47,059 bases of DNA from Lachnospiraceae bacterium (GTDB lineage: Bacteria; Bacillota; Clostridia; Lachnospirales; Lachnospiraceae): contig JAILKT010000016.1 of NCBI GenBank assembly GCA_024693545.1, positions 1 to 47,059 of the forward strand, read 5' to 3'. Below, piece after piece: positions 32,805 to 40,594 of the stretch; position 1 is the first letter of the stretch; each line of letters starts with the position of its first letter. The notes under the pieces were generated by a model that saw nothing but the letters and a program-made list of their open reading frames with translations, searched no databases and was not told where the DNA came from. Made by a program: the position numbers and the translations under genes.

Positions 32805-32990
32805 GAACCGGCCGTAGCCTCCGTTACCGGCTTTCCATTTATTGCTTCGAACCTGCCGGCAGCCAAAGTTACCGGCTTTCCCATTTGTTACTGCGAACCG
32901 GCCGGCAACCAAAGTTACCGGCTTTCCATTTGTTACTGCGAACCGGCCGGCAGCCAAAGTTACCGGCTTTCCATTTGTTACTGTGAACAG
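32805..32990. repeat. 45-bp tandem repeat, four copies and a partial fifth, in the rlmB leader
   Basis: Units start near 32805, 32849, 32895, 32940 and 32985 with GAACCGGCCGGCAGCC, AAAGTTACCGGCTTTCC and ATTTGTTACTG. Each can fold through GCCGG/CCGGC. The last unit ends only about 20 bases before the rlmB start codon, so the array is probably transcribed. Confidence 0.92.
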
Positions 32991-33040
32991 GCCGCATGTG
33001 CCTGTGCGCCGTTAAAGTCTGTCAGAATCCCCGCCGAGAA

Positions 33041-33077
33041 AAAACAAACTCAGCCGAAGCCGGAGCCGGGGCTGAGT
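33041..33077 (-). terminator. Rho-independent terminator after the PTS-type permease gene
   Basis: On the minus strand ACTCAGCC pairs with GGCTGAGT around a GC-rich loop, followed by TTGTTTTTT. It lies 19 bases past the stop at 33096 and separates this gene from rlmB. Confidence 0.88.
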
Positions 33078-33095
33078 CTGAATCAACTCTCTCTG

Positions 33096-34205
33096 TCACT
33101 TCTCAAGCTTTAGGTCGCCTTCCTTGATCCAGCCGACTTTTCTGAGCAGCAGGCCAAACGCCCATGTGAGCACTCCGGGAAGTACAAAGCTTATAAGCAC
33201 AAGTCCTATCCAGTCCATGGCTCCTGCCATACAATGTCCTGCCTCGTCAAGCCAGCCCGTATATACGCCGATCTGTCCGACAAGACCGCATGTACCCATA
33301 CCGGAAGATATGGGCGCTCCGTTCATCTCCAGTTTAAAGATACACGTAGCGATCGGGCCTGTGATAGCCGACGCAAGAATCGGAGGTATCCAGATTCTTG
33401 GATTTTTAATTATGTTACCCATCTGAAGCATACTCGTACCGAGGCCCTGTGAAACAAGTCCGCCGATCTTGTTCTCGCGAAAACTCATTACGGCGAAACC
33501 GATCATCTGAGCCGAGCATCCCGCTACAGCCGCACCACCCGCAAGTCCCGTAAGTCCGAGTGCCGCGCAGATAGCTGCCGAGCTGATGGGAAGTGTAAGT
33601 GCGATACCGATAACAACCGAAACTACAATTCCCATTACGAACGGTTGCTGATCCGTAGCCCACATTATTATATTACCTACCGAACTTGCAGCCTCTCCGA
33701 TATAAGGTGCAACGAGCATCGAAAGTCCGACGCCGGTGCAGATCGTAACGGAAGGCGTAACAAGGATATCCACTTTTGTTGTTTTCGACACAAGCTTGCC
33801 CATCTCGGTCGCTATGATCGCGATAAAGAATACCGCAAGCGGTCCACCCGCTCCTCCGAGGGCGTTAGCCGCACTTCCGACTGCGATCATTGAAAAAATT
33901 ACGAGAGGCGAGCCTTTGAGTGAATATGCGATAGCGGCTGCCATTGCCGGACCTGCCACTGCTTTTGCATAATTACCTGCTTCAACAAAAAATTCGATAT
34001 CAAACTGCGTTCCGATAGTCGAAAGTATCGTTCCGATAAGAAGAGATGCGAATAATCCGTTCGCCATGGCACTCATAGCGTCAATAAAGTACGCTTTGGC
34101 CGAGAATACAATGTTCTGCTTTTTCAGGAATGCCTTAAAACCTCCTGCTTTTGCAGTATTGTTTTCCTTTGTCTCTTCCTTTTTTTCTTCCCTTTTTTCT
34201 TCCAT
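33096..34205 (-). CDS. PTS EIIC-type membrane permease (PTS_EIIC_2-like)
   Basis: 369 aa. A charged N-terminus rich in Lys/Glu (MEEKREEKKEETKENN) is followed by about nine hydrophobic segments rich in Gly and Ala. ANALGGAGGPLAVFFIAIIATEMGKLVSKTTKVDILVTP and SGMGTCGLVGQIGVYTG fit the PTS_EIIC_2 group, whose members lack fused EIIA/EIIB parts; the substrate is unknown. Its ATG 34205 has no near ribosome binding site. AAAGGAGAG lies 30 bases upstream behind a perfect 8-bp hairpin. The gene interrupts the usual mrnC-rlmB neighbourhood. Confidence 0.8.
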   Translation of the reverse strand: MEEKREEKKEETKENNTAKAGGFKAFLKKQNIVFSAKAYFIDAMSAMANGLFASLLIGTILSTIGTQFDIEFFVEAGNYAKAVAGPAMAAAIAYSLKGSPLVIFSMIAVGSAANALGGAGGPLAVFFIAIIATEMGKLVSKTTKVDILVTPSVTICTGVGLSMLVAPYIGEAASSVGNIIMWATDQQPFVMGIVVSVVIGIALTLPISSAAICAALGLTGLAGGAAVAGCSAQMIGFAVMSFRENKIGGLVSQGLGTSMLQMGNIIKNPRIWIPPILASAITGPIATCIFKLEMNGAPISSGMGTCGLVGQIGVYTGWLDEAGHCMAGAMDWIGLVLISFVLPGVLTWAFGLLLRKVGWIKEGDLKLEK

Positions 34206-34243
34206 GTTACTTCGTCCGCACTATTTTGTGCAGACTCTCCTTT
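34206..34243 (-). promoter_or_regulatory. Ribosome binding site separated from its start by a hairpin
   Basis: On the minus strand AAAGGAGAG (34243-34235) is followed by GTCTGCAC-AAAATA-GTGCGGAC (34235-34214), then GAAGTAAC and the ATG at 34205. If the hairpin folds, the Shine-Dalgarno sequence comes within about ten bases of the start codon; unfolded, the distance of about 30 bases is too long. Confidence 0.55.
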
Positions 34244-34294
34244 CGCCTTTAGGCTGTATTTGTAAATCCCCGTTACAATAGCCCTTGCTACCCC

Positions 34295-34444
34295 GTCAGC
34301 CCTATCTTTGACAAATCCTTTTCACTTCGGCCTTTGTTTTTTCATCAGCCCTATCTTTGGCAAATCCTTATCACATCGGCCTTTGTTTTTTCATCAGCCC
34401 TATCTTTGGCAAATCCTTATCACATCGGCCTTTGCTTTTCGTCA
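34295..34444. repeat. 49-bp tandem repeat, three copies, reaching the mrnC stop codon
   Basis: TCAGCCCTATCTTTG(G/A)CAAATCC begins at 34296, 34345 and 34394, and TCAGCCCTG again at 34442, where it is the end of mrnC. On the mRNA strand each unit ends in AGGGCTGA, like the last bases of mrnC. The array fills most of the spacer to the PTS-type gene. Confidence 0.9.
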
Positions 34445-34885
34445 GCCCTGCTTTTTACGCACAGCTTCCTGCAAAAGCGGAGTACATATCTCCAATATTC
34501 TTTCCGTCTTCCCCGCCAGAAAGAGATAACCCATCAGCGCTTCAAATCCGGTCGCCGTGTGGTACTCCACTCTTGTTGCCGATTTCGGGATCGATGTACT
34601 GTTTGCATTTTTTCCTCGTCTGTAGGCATCTTTTTCATCGGGTTCAAGCATTTCTTCGATAGTCTTCATAAACGCTGCCTGTGCTTTGGCACTGACTATT
34701 CCGGTAGCGATCTTATTGAGTTCGCTCACGTGATTCATTCCTTTTTCTACAAGAGTAGACCTTACAACTATCTCAAAAACACAATCTCCGACATATGCCA
34801 GTGTCAGACCCGGAAGAGTCTTCGGATCCCTCTCCTTGAGACCCAGCCTCTCGCAAATGTCATTCACCAATCCTTCACCTGTCAT
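34442..34885 (-). CDS. mrnC: Mini-ribonuclease III
   Basis: About 147 aa. An RNase III-like catalytic fold without a double-stranded RNA-binding domain; the homologue in Bacillus matures 23S rRNA. The signature LAYVGDCVFEIVVRSTLV and the second acidic region YHTATGFEALMGYLFLAGK are clear. The start is placed at ATG 34885 because it overlaps the cysS stop (ATGA) with GGGAG eight bases before; a longer frame from 34900 is less likely. The stop codon is part of the first unit of a tandem 49-bp repeat downstream. Operon with cysE and cysS. Confidence 0.92.
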   Translation of the reverse strand: MTGEGLVNDICERLGLKERDPKTLPGLTLAYVGDCVFEIVVRSTLVEKGMNHVSELNKIATGIVSAKAQAAFMKTIEEMLEPDEKDAYRRGKNANSTSIPKSATRVEYHTATGFEALMGYLFLAGKTERILEICTPLLQEAVRKKQG

Positions 34886-36297
34886 TTTGTTTTCTCCCAA
34901 ACAACGCCTTCACGTGTATCCTTGATAACGATCCCCTTGGACGCAAGTTCGTCACGGATGCTGTCGGCAAGTGCGAAGTCTTTTGCCTTCTTTGCCTCGG
35001 CACGCTTTGCGATCATTTCTTCAACATAAGCTTTAAGTTCTTCATCAATACTCTCTTCTTTTTCCTCTTCGGGTTTCAAGAGATCGAGTCCGAGCACGTA
35101 ATCAAAGGATTTAAGCAGTTCTACTTTTGTAGAATTACTGATATCGGCCTTGATCACTTCATATACAACGGTGAGTGCAGACGATGTATTTACATCATTC
35201 GAGATTGCCGCGATAAACTTGTCTTTGTATTCACGAACGGCAGCCTCATCAACACTGCCCTGCTCTCCCTCCGTCAAACGAAGAGCCGACTTTCTGAGCT
35301 TGTCATAGGCGCTGACAGCGTTATCGAGAGCATCATATGAAAACTCAAGCGGTTTACGATAATGTGACTGAAGACAGAAGAACCTGTATGCAAGAGGATT
35401 ATATCCCTGCTCTTTGAGAACCGTCACTGTCAGGATATTTCCCTTTGACTTGCTCATCTTTCCTGAACGGTCATTGAGGTGATGAACGTGGAACCAGTAA
35501 TTACACCACTTATGTCCGATGAACGACTCACTCTGGGCGATCTCATTCGTGTGATGAGGGAAAATGTTATCAACACCGCCGCAATGGATATCCATATACT
35601 CACCAAGGTGCTTCATACCGATGCATGAGCATTCGATGTGCCATCCGGGATATCCCACGCCCCAGGGGCTGTTCCACTTAAGTGCCTGTTTTTCAAATTT
35701 TGAACGTGTAAACCAAAGAACGAAATCGTTCTTATTACGCTTATTTGTATCTTCCTCAACATCGTCTCTTACGCCGACCTTGAGTTCATCCTCGTTTTGA
35801 TTGCCGAACACATAGTATTCGCTCAGTTTTGACGTATCGAAGTAAATGTTCTCTCCTGCCTTATAGGCGTAGCCCTTCTCAAGAAGGCCTTCGATCATCT
35901 TTATAAATTCCGGGATGCAGTTTGTTGCCGGCTCAACAACATCGGGAGTCTTGATATTGAGGGCTGCGCAGTCACCGAAAAACGCCTTCGTATAGTAATC
36001 GGCGATCTCCATGACCGACTTATGTTCACGCCTCGCGCCCTTGAGCATCTTGTCTTCGCCCGTGTCCGCGTCGCTTGAGAGGTGTCCGACATCTGTTATG
36101 TTCATAACTCTTTTGACATCATATCCCACGTATCTGAGCGACTTTTCAAGGACATCCTCACAAATATAGCTTCGAAGGTTTCCTATATGCGCATAGTGAT
36201 AAACCGTGGGGCCGCATGTGTACATGCTAACCTTTCCCTCTCTGTGAGGAACGAATTCCTCAACCTTGCCGGTTAAAGTATTGTAGATCTTGAACAT
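34882..36297 (-). CDS. cysS: Cysteinyl-tRNA synthetase
   Basis: 471-aa class I synthetase that charges tRNA-Cys. Nucleotide-binding motifs are AHIGNLR (HIGH) near residue 36 and GKMSKSKGN (KMSKS) near 280. Zinc ligands are suggested by TCGPTVY near 28, WHIECSC and HHTNEIAQSE. The length is that of the bacterial family. It overlaps mrnC by four bases and follows cysE by about 110 bases, the conserved firmicute order. The intervening spacer holds three 26-bp units that repeat the end of cysE. No T-box leader is visible before it. Confidence 0.97.
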   Translation of the reverse strand: MFKIYNTLTGKVEEFVPHREGKVSMYTCGPTVYHYAHIGNLRSYICEDVLEKSLRYVGYDVKRVMNITDVGHLSSDADTGEDKMLKGARREHKSVMEIADYYTKAFFGDCAALNIKTPDVVEPATNCIPEFIKMIEGLLEKGYAYKAGENIYFDTSKLSEYYVFGNQNEDELKVGVRDDVEEDTNKRNKNDFVLWFTRSKFEKQALKWNSPWGVGYPGWHIECSCIGMKHLGEYMDIHCGGVDNIFPHHTNEIAQSESFIGHKWCNYWFHVHHLNDRSGKMSKSKGNILTVTVLKEQGYNPLAYRFFCLQSHYRKPLEFSYDALDNAVSAYDKLRKSALRLTEGEQGSVDEAAVREYKDKFIAAISNDVNTSSALTVVYEVIKADISNSTKVELLKSFDYVLGLDLLKPEEEKEESIDEELKAYVEEMIAKRAEAKKAKDFALADSIRDELASKGIVIKDTREGVVWEKTK

Positions 36298-36353
36298 AGC
36301 TTTTTACCTGTCTCTTTCCTATAGTTTTTACTCCCCTGTCTCCTGCGCGGATC

Positions 36354-36431
36354 TCACTTCTTTATCTCCGGTCCGGATCTCACTTCTTTACCTCCGGTCC
36401 GGATCTCACTTCTTTATCTCCTGTGCAAGTT
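36354..36431. repeat. 26-bp tandem repeat, three copies, containing the cysE stop codon
   Basis: TCACTTCTTTA(T/C)CTCC begins at 36354, 36380 and 36406; the last copy is the real end of cysE (codons for EIKK and stop). On the mRNA strand the units are GGAG(A/G)TAAAGAAGTGA plus GATCCGGACC. A degenerate fourth copy follows toward 36335. Confidence 0.92.
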
Positions 36432-37059
36432 CCTCAACCATTCTCCTAAGCTGCGCATTCTCCTCGCGAAGCTCGTTTATATTCTGCATAACCGGGTCCG
36501 GAAGATGTACCTGGTCAAGCGTTTCACGCGGTATCTTGATCTGTTCGTGTCTGACGATCCTGCCGGGAACGCCGACAACGGTAGAGTTCGGAGGGACCTC
36601 CGAAAGTATCACCGCTCCGGCGCCGATCATAGAGTTCTCCCCGACCGTAAACGATCCGAGTACCTTTGCTCCCGCGCCGATCATAACGTTGTCACAGATT
36701 GTCGGATGACGCTTACCTGTCTCTTTTCCGGTACCGCCGAGCGTCACTCCCTGATAAAGAGTTACGTTGTCGCCGATTATCGCGGTTTCTCCGATAATAA
36801 CGCCCATGCCGTGATCGATAAAGAATCCTTTCCCTATCTGCGCTCCGGGATGGATTTCAATACCTGTTTTACGGACAGTTTTCTGGGAAATCTTTCTGGC
36901 CCAGAAATAATGACCTTTTTTATACAGCCTGTGAGCAAGTCTGTGTCTGAGTATAGCCTTAAAGCTCGGATAGAGGAACACCTCCATCACGCTCTTGATA
37001 GCAGGATCGCGCTCGCGGATCACAGCTATCTCTTCCTTAACATATTTTAAAAATCCCAT
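36406..37059 (-). CDS. cysE: Serine O-acetyltransferase
   Basis: About 217 aa. First step of cysteine synthesis, acetyl-CoA plus serine to O-acetylserine. An N-terminal helical domain (YPSFKAILRHRLAHRLYKKGHYFWARKISQ) is followed by the left-handed parallel beta-helix of hexapeptide repeats (IEIHPGAQIGKGFFIDHGMGVIIGETAIIGDNV, then TLYQGVTLGGTGK with the catalytic His in FIDHG). The C-terminus is a heptad-like ELREENAQLRRMVEELAQEIKK. ATG 37059 immediately follows the stop of the NlpC gene (TGATATG) with GGAGG ten bases before; a longer frame to 37149 lies within that gene. Its 3' end is tandemly repeated. Confidence 0.95.
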   Translation of the reverse strand: MGFLKYVKEEIAVIRERDPAIKSVMEVFLYPSFKAILRHRLAHRLYKKGHYFWARKISQKTVRKTGIEIHPGAQIGKGFFIDHGMGVIIGETAIIGDNVTLYQGVTLGGTGKETGKRHPTICDNVMIGAGAKVLGSFTVGENSMIGAGAVILSEVPPNSTVVGVPGRIVRHEQIKIPRETLDQVHLPDPVMQNINELREENAQLRRMVEELAQEIKK

Positions 37060-37060
37060 A

Positions 37061-38758
37061 TCAGAAGATCCTCCATCCACAGATGAAGCGGTTGCTCCAC
37101 CACGAGGACAGCTTTCTGTGCATAATCTGCTGGCGTGATGACGATGCATCGATAACGGTGCCGTCTTCGCCTATAATACCCACGTGACCTGTTACAACGA
37201 TGATATCGCCGGCCTTGAGGGATGAATACGAATTGATCTTTTTGTACTTACCTATTGTACGCCACTGATAAGACGTTATATAACTCTGCTTTACGCCAAC
37301 CTGATTGAGACACCAATATACAAAGCCCGAACAGTCGAACTTGTCAGGTCCTTTTGCTCCGTATTTGTAAGGACAACCAAGCTTTGAAAGCGCAACCTTC
37401 AGGAGCGACTTAACAGAGCCACCGCTTGCACCTCCGGTTTCAACCGCACCCGAAGATCCCGACGAGCTCTTTCCGCCGTCCGTGAGCATAGCCATCGTCT
37501 TTCGTCCGACATTACCGTCGGCAACAAGTCCGTTATTCTTCTGGAAACTCTTGACCGCTTTATCCGTAACATCACCGAAATATCCGGTTGCGCTGCCCTT
37601 TGAAAGGTAACCGAGTTTTATGAGAAGCTCCTGAACACGCTTAACGGTATCACCCTCATCTCCGATAACCAGACCGTTGGGTGTGGCCGATGAGCTCATA
37701 AGCTTTTCTCTTGTCGTGGGTCCGAGATAACCGTCAACGACGAGGTCATTTCTCGACTGGAAGAGCTTAACAGCAGCAAGAGTATCTCCGCCGTAAAGCC
37801 CATCGGGACTCGTCGTCAGATATCCGAGATCCTTAAGTTTGTTCTGGCATTCAAGGATAATATCGCTCTTATCGCCGAACGAAAGGAGATTTGCCTTAAC
37901 GTCGCCGTAATAAAGCATTTCGGTTGTAGCTGCGCCGATAAGACCGTCTGCCGTAAGGCCGTTGGCTTTCTGAAGAGCCCTGACGGCATCTTCGGTATCG
38001 GATCCGAAAGAACCGGTAATAAGTGATTTATTTTCAAGATATCCAAGCTCGTACAAACGTGTCTGGATCATCTCGACATCATCACCCTCCATACCCTTTT
38101 TAAGAAGGTATGCTTTTGCTTCGGGATCGAGTATCATAGCGATCGTTTCCTGACCCATGATACCGTCCTGCTTAAGTTCGTTCTGCCTCTGGAAGCGTTT
38201 TACCGCATCCATCGTAATACTTCCGTAGTAATCCGTAGGTTCCGCAGGATCCATAAATCCGAGATCCATGAGCTTTGACTGGATGACCGCCACACTGTCG
38301 TCCCTGGTTCCGTGCGTGTAGATCGGCAGAAACTCAACTTCGTTAATATCAAGGATAACTTCTTCGTCGTCTTCACCGATCATTGTCAGCTCATATTGTG
38401 AAAGGATTTCTCCCATGATTTCCTCGGTCAGGTCCCCGTCAGACACCACCACCGGATCCCCCTCCGGCTCGGTTGTTTCAGTATCGATCTGTTCTGCTGC
38501 CGGATCACTAACCTGATGTTGATCGGCGTCAGCAGAAATTACCGCCGGCGCTTGCGTAGGCGTCGGCATTTCTTTCGATATCACGGTTGTAACACCTGCT
38601 TCTGTTTCGTTTTCCTGATTCTCGGAAACGGTTGAAACGTCCGGTTCTTCTGCGGTTCCGGATGTATCAAATAACACAGAGCATATTATCATACAGGTCA
38701 TCACCACGATCATGGAGATGATTCCCACCCTGTACTTCAGGATATGCGATTTAAACAT
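37061..38758 (-). CDS. NlpC/P60 peptidoglycan hydrolase with four wall-binding repeats
   Basis: 565 aa. A signal anchor (residues 10-30), a Thr/Glu/Pro-rich linker (35-110), four peptidoglycan_binding_1-type repeats (about 155-432; each with VxxxQxxLxxLGYL ... FGxxTxxAVxxFQxxNGLxxDGxxGxxT), a Gly/Ser linker and a C-terminal NlpC/P60 domain (455-565) with catalytic Cys in KFDCSGFVYW near 472 and His in GHVGIIG near 525. It would cleave peptide stems in the cell wall. The stop is followed at once by cysE. A promoter and a leader of about 170 nt precede it. Confidence 0.95.
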   Translation of the reverse strand: MFKSHILKYRVGIISMIVVMTCMIICSVLFDTSGTAEEPDVSTVSENQENETEAGVTTVISKEMPTPTQAPAVISADADQHQVSDPAAEQIDTETTEPEGDPVVVSDGDLTEEIMGEILSQYELTMIGEDDEEVILDINEVEFLPIYTHGTRDDSVAVIQSKLMDLGFMDPAEPTDYYGSITMDAVKRFQRQNELKQDGIMGQETIAMILDPEAKAYLLKKGMEGDDVEMIQTRLYELGYLENKSLITGSFGSDTEDAVRALQKANGLTADGLIGAATTEMLYYGDVKANLLSFGDKSDIILECQNKLKDLGYLTTSPDGLYGGDTLAAVKLFQSRNDLVVDGYLGPTTREKLMSSSATPNGLVIGDEGDTVKRVQELLIKLGYLSKGSATGYFGDVTDKAVKSFQKNNGLVADGNVGRKTMAMLTDGGKSSSGSSGAVETGGASGGSVKSLLKVALSKLGCPYKYGAKGPDKFDCSGFVYWCLNQVGVKQSYITSYQWRTIGKYKKINSYSSLKAGDIIVVTGHVGIIGEDGTVIDASSSRQQIMHRKLSSWWSNRFICGWRIF

Positions 38759-38931
38759 TTCTCAGTAGTTTTCCTTCCCCGGAACAAATCCGTCATAAAC
38801 GCCTGCTCGGTCCTTCTCCCTTACAGTCCGTTATCTAAAGCTTCTCGCACGGGACAACGCCCATGTGATCCGCCGTTATCTCTCTCCCGGCATACAGATT
38901 TTTACCGGGATATACAGGCACACAAATTCAC
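38759..38931 (-). other. Structured leader of the NlpC/P60 gene
   Basis: About 170 nt of probable untranslated mRNA. TCCCGG and CCGGGA (38885-38912) form a hairpin, and several GC-rich segments can pair. NlpC/P60 genes of Firmicutes often carry c-di-AMP (ydaO-type) riboswitches, but I do not find the conserved core words of that motif here. No gene is seen. Confidence 0.4.
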
Positions 38932-38937
38932 CATGAT

Positions 38938-38965
38938 ATTATAGCAAAAAATATTGATTTTTCAA
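38938..38965 (-). promoter_or_regulatory. Promoter of the NlpC/P60-cysE-cysS-mrnC run
   Basis: On the minus strand TTGAAA (38965-38960) and TATAAT (38943-38938) with 16 bases between, in an AT-rich stretch. Confidence 0.65.
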
Positions 38966-39076
38966 GGAAAACCGTTATAACACAATCCGAAATCATCCTT
39001 GCCGAAACAGGGCATGAAATATCCATGTGTTCACGGGCAATAATCGACGCGGATTACATGTCCGTTTTTACACAGA

Positions 39077-39106
39077 AAAGGTCTCCCACATCCGTGGAAG
39101 ACCTTT
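39077..39106 (-). terminator. Terminator-like hairpin between the Yip1-like and NlpC genes
   Basis: AAAGGTCT (39077-39084) pairs with AGACCTTT (39099-39106); the loop contains CCACATCCGTGG, which pairs again. T-rich sequence flanks it. It lies downstream of the 54-bp repeats and could end transcription from the zinc-ribbon/Yip1 gene. Confidence 0.7.
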
Positions 39107-39166
39107 GTTTTGGCATCTTAAAGCTGTGCTACGACCCGGTATTTTACACATATACGTTAATCCGGT

Positions 39167-39292
39167 GCTCTGCGCATATGCATCAGAGAGGTGTACCTCA
39201 TGTGCATACCGTTTATCCGCGCTCTGCGCATATGCATCAGAGAGGTGTACCTCATGTGCATACCGTTTATCCGCGCCTTACGCACATACAGC
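39167..39292. repeat. 54-bp tandem repeat, 2.3 copies, 3' of the Yip1-like gene
   Basis: GCTCTGCGCATATGCATCAG starts at 39167 and 39221, and a degenerate GCCTTACGCACATACAGC at 39275. Each unit contains the palindrome GAGGTGTACCTC between ATGCAT and TGTGCAT, so it can fold. The remainder of the spacer 38966-39308 shows no gene. Confidence 0.92.
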
Positions 39293-39308
39293 ATTTTCCG
39301 GCGTCACA

Positions 39309-40154
39309 TCAGAAGAGTGACTTTAAGAGATCGCCGTAGCTTGAAAGCGAACGTGCTGCAGCTCTGCCTGCAATGAATGAGCCGTATCCGCCCATTGCCA
39401 GGTTAGCGATAACAAGTACTCCTGCGATTATGATAGCGAAGAGGAATACCTTGTTGGCATCTTTAACGTACGTACTGATGAACATTACATAATATACAAG
39501 TGAAATAAGGAGTGCTGCCGCGAAGAAGAATCCCGAAAGGAATCCTGCCGCAAGACCGAGTGTCCCGTATAAGAACCAGCAAATGGTTGCGGGGATCGAT
39601 GTAGTGAGGCAAACAGCAAGAGACTTCTTAAATGTAATGCCGGCGCCTTTGGCAAATACACTGATAAGAGCGGCAATGCCTACTCTGAAACCACAAACAA
39701 CAATGGCTGCAAGAAGAGACCAAATGATCGACATGGGACCTGCTCCCGAAACAAATCCAACGATCATGAGCATGATCCAAACAACAACCGCATAAAGTCC
39801 GCCAAGTACCAGGGTTGCTTCAAAAGGAATCTTTCCTTCAACAGAATCGGTAATAAGTGAAACCGGTTTCGTGAAAAATGATCCGAACTGAGCAAATGCT
39901 TTCCCGAAGAATCCGTTTCCTGCAGGGTTTCCGGGATACGGCTGATACATGGGAACAGGCTGAACTGCGGGTACGGGCTGCTGACCTACGGGTGCGGGCT
40001 GAGGAGCTGCAGGTGCAGGCTGAGGAGCCACAGGTGCGGGTTGAACCGCAGGTGCCGGCTGAGAAACATTCCCCGCTGCTTCTGCTTGAGCCTGAGGACA
40101 ATTACAAACACCACCCTCCGGGATCTGAGCCCCACAATACTTACAAAACGCCAT
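39309..40154 (-). CDS. Zinc-ribbon and Yip1-like membrane protein
   Basis: 281 aa. N-terminal zinc ribbon (FCKYCGAQIPEG..CNC), a Pro/Ala/Gln-rich low-complexity linker (residues 30-80, repeated QPAP), then about five membrane helices (residues 115-265) of the Yip1/YIP1-family type. Such proteins are widespread in Lachnospiraceae, with unknown function. GAAGGAGGTATTAAC precedes ATG 40154. A promoter-like pair (TTGCAC at 40224-40219, TATAAT at 40199-40194, long spacing) lies upstream. It is followed by 54-bp repeats and a terminator. Confidence 0.85.
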   Translation of the reverse strand: MAFCKYCGAQIPEGGVCNCPQAQAEAAGNVSQPAPAVQPAPVAPQPAPAAPQPAPVGQQPVPAVQPVPMYQPYPGNPAGNGFFGKAFAQFGSFFTKPVSLITDSVEGKIPFEATLVLGGLYAVVVWIMLMIVGFVSGAGPMSIIWSLLAAIVVCGFRVGIAALISVFAKGAGITFKKSLAVCLTTSIPATICWFLYGTLGLAAGFLSGFFFAAALLISLVYYVMFISTYVKDANKVFLFAIIIAGVLVIANLAMGGYGSFIAGRAAARSLSSYGDLLKSLF

Positions 40155-40406
40155 GTTAATACCTCCTTCACATTTATAAAATATCTGTTTTATATTATAT
40201 CATACATGATTATCCGATGTGCAATTATTTCTTTATTTTCCCGATATTTTTTATCACAATGAGGATGCGCGGAACCCGGTTTGGAGATGCAGGCTTTTAC
40301 CGGCCCGAATCCCCCGCCGAGTCTTGTAAGCGCGGCAGCGGCTCATTCAGAGATCCATGATAACAGAAAAAGACTCTTGTAAGTACAAGAGTCTTTTCTT
40401 TATAAG

Positions 40407-40480
40407 TAGCGAAGGGGGGATTCGAACCCTCGACACCGCGGGTATGAACCGCGTGCTCTGGCCAACTGAGCTACTTCGCC
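40407..40480 (-). tRNA. tRNA-Met (anticodon CAT)
   Basis: Cloverleaf with acceptor GGCGAAG/CTTCGCT (G1-U72 wobble), anticodon stem CGCGG/CCGCG, loop TTCATAC and T arm GGTTCGAATCC. The paired first position indicates an elongator rather than initiator tRNA. A tRNA-Ile2 with a modified C34 cannot be excluded from sequence alone. Confidence 0.92.
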
Positions 40481-40511
40481 GTATAACGGAAGCAATCGCT
40501 TCCGTAAAAAG

Positions 40512-40584
40512 TGGGACCTATAGGGCTCGAACCTATGACCCTCTGCTTGTAAGGCAGATGCTCTCCCAGCTGAGCTAAGATCCC
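40512..40584 (-). tRNA. tRNA-Val (anticodon TAC)
   Basis: Acceptor GGGATCT/AGGTCCC, anticodon stem TCTGC/GCAGA with loop CTTACAA and T arm GGTTCGAGCCC. It is 31 bases upstream of tRNA-Met on the same strand and probably co-transcribed. Confidence 0.93.
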
Positions 40585-40594
40585 CCATGACCAC

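Noticed and set aside
32805-32990. CRISPR array or tandem protein-coding repeat
   Set aside because: Contiguous 45-bp units without spacers; the open frames through them (for example 32783-32986) are by-products of the 45-bp period and have no start signals.
36298-36353. T-box leader before cysS
   Set aside because: The spacer is short and consists of the 26-bp repeats; no T-box core or specifier hairpin is seen.
38759-38931. c-di-AMP (ydaO) or c-di-GMP riboswitch
   Set aside because: Only general hairpins and a weak AGGCG-like ending are visible; the conserved core words are not found.
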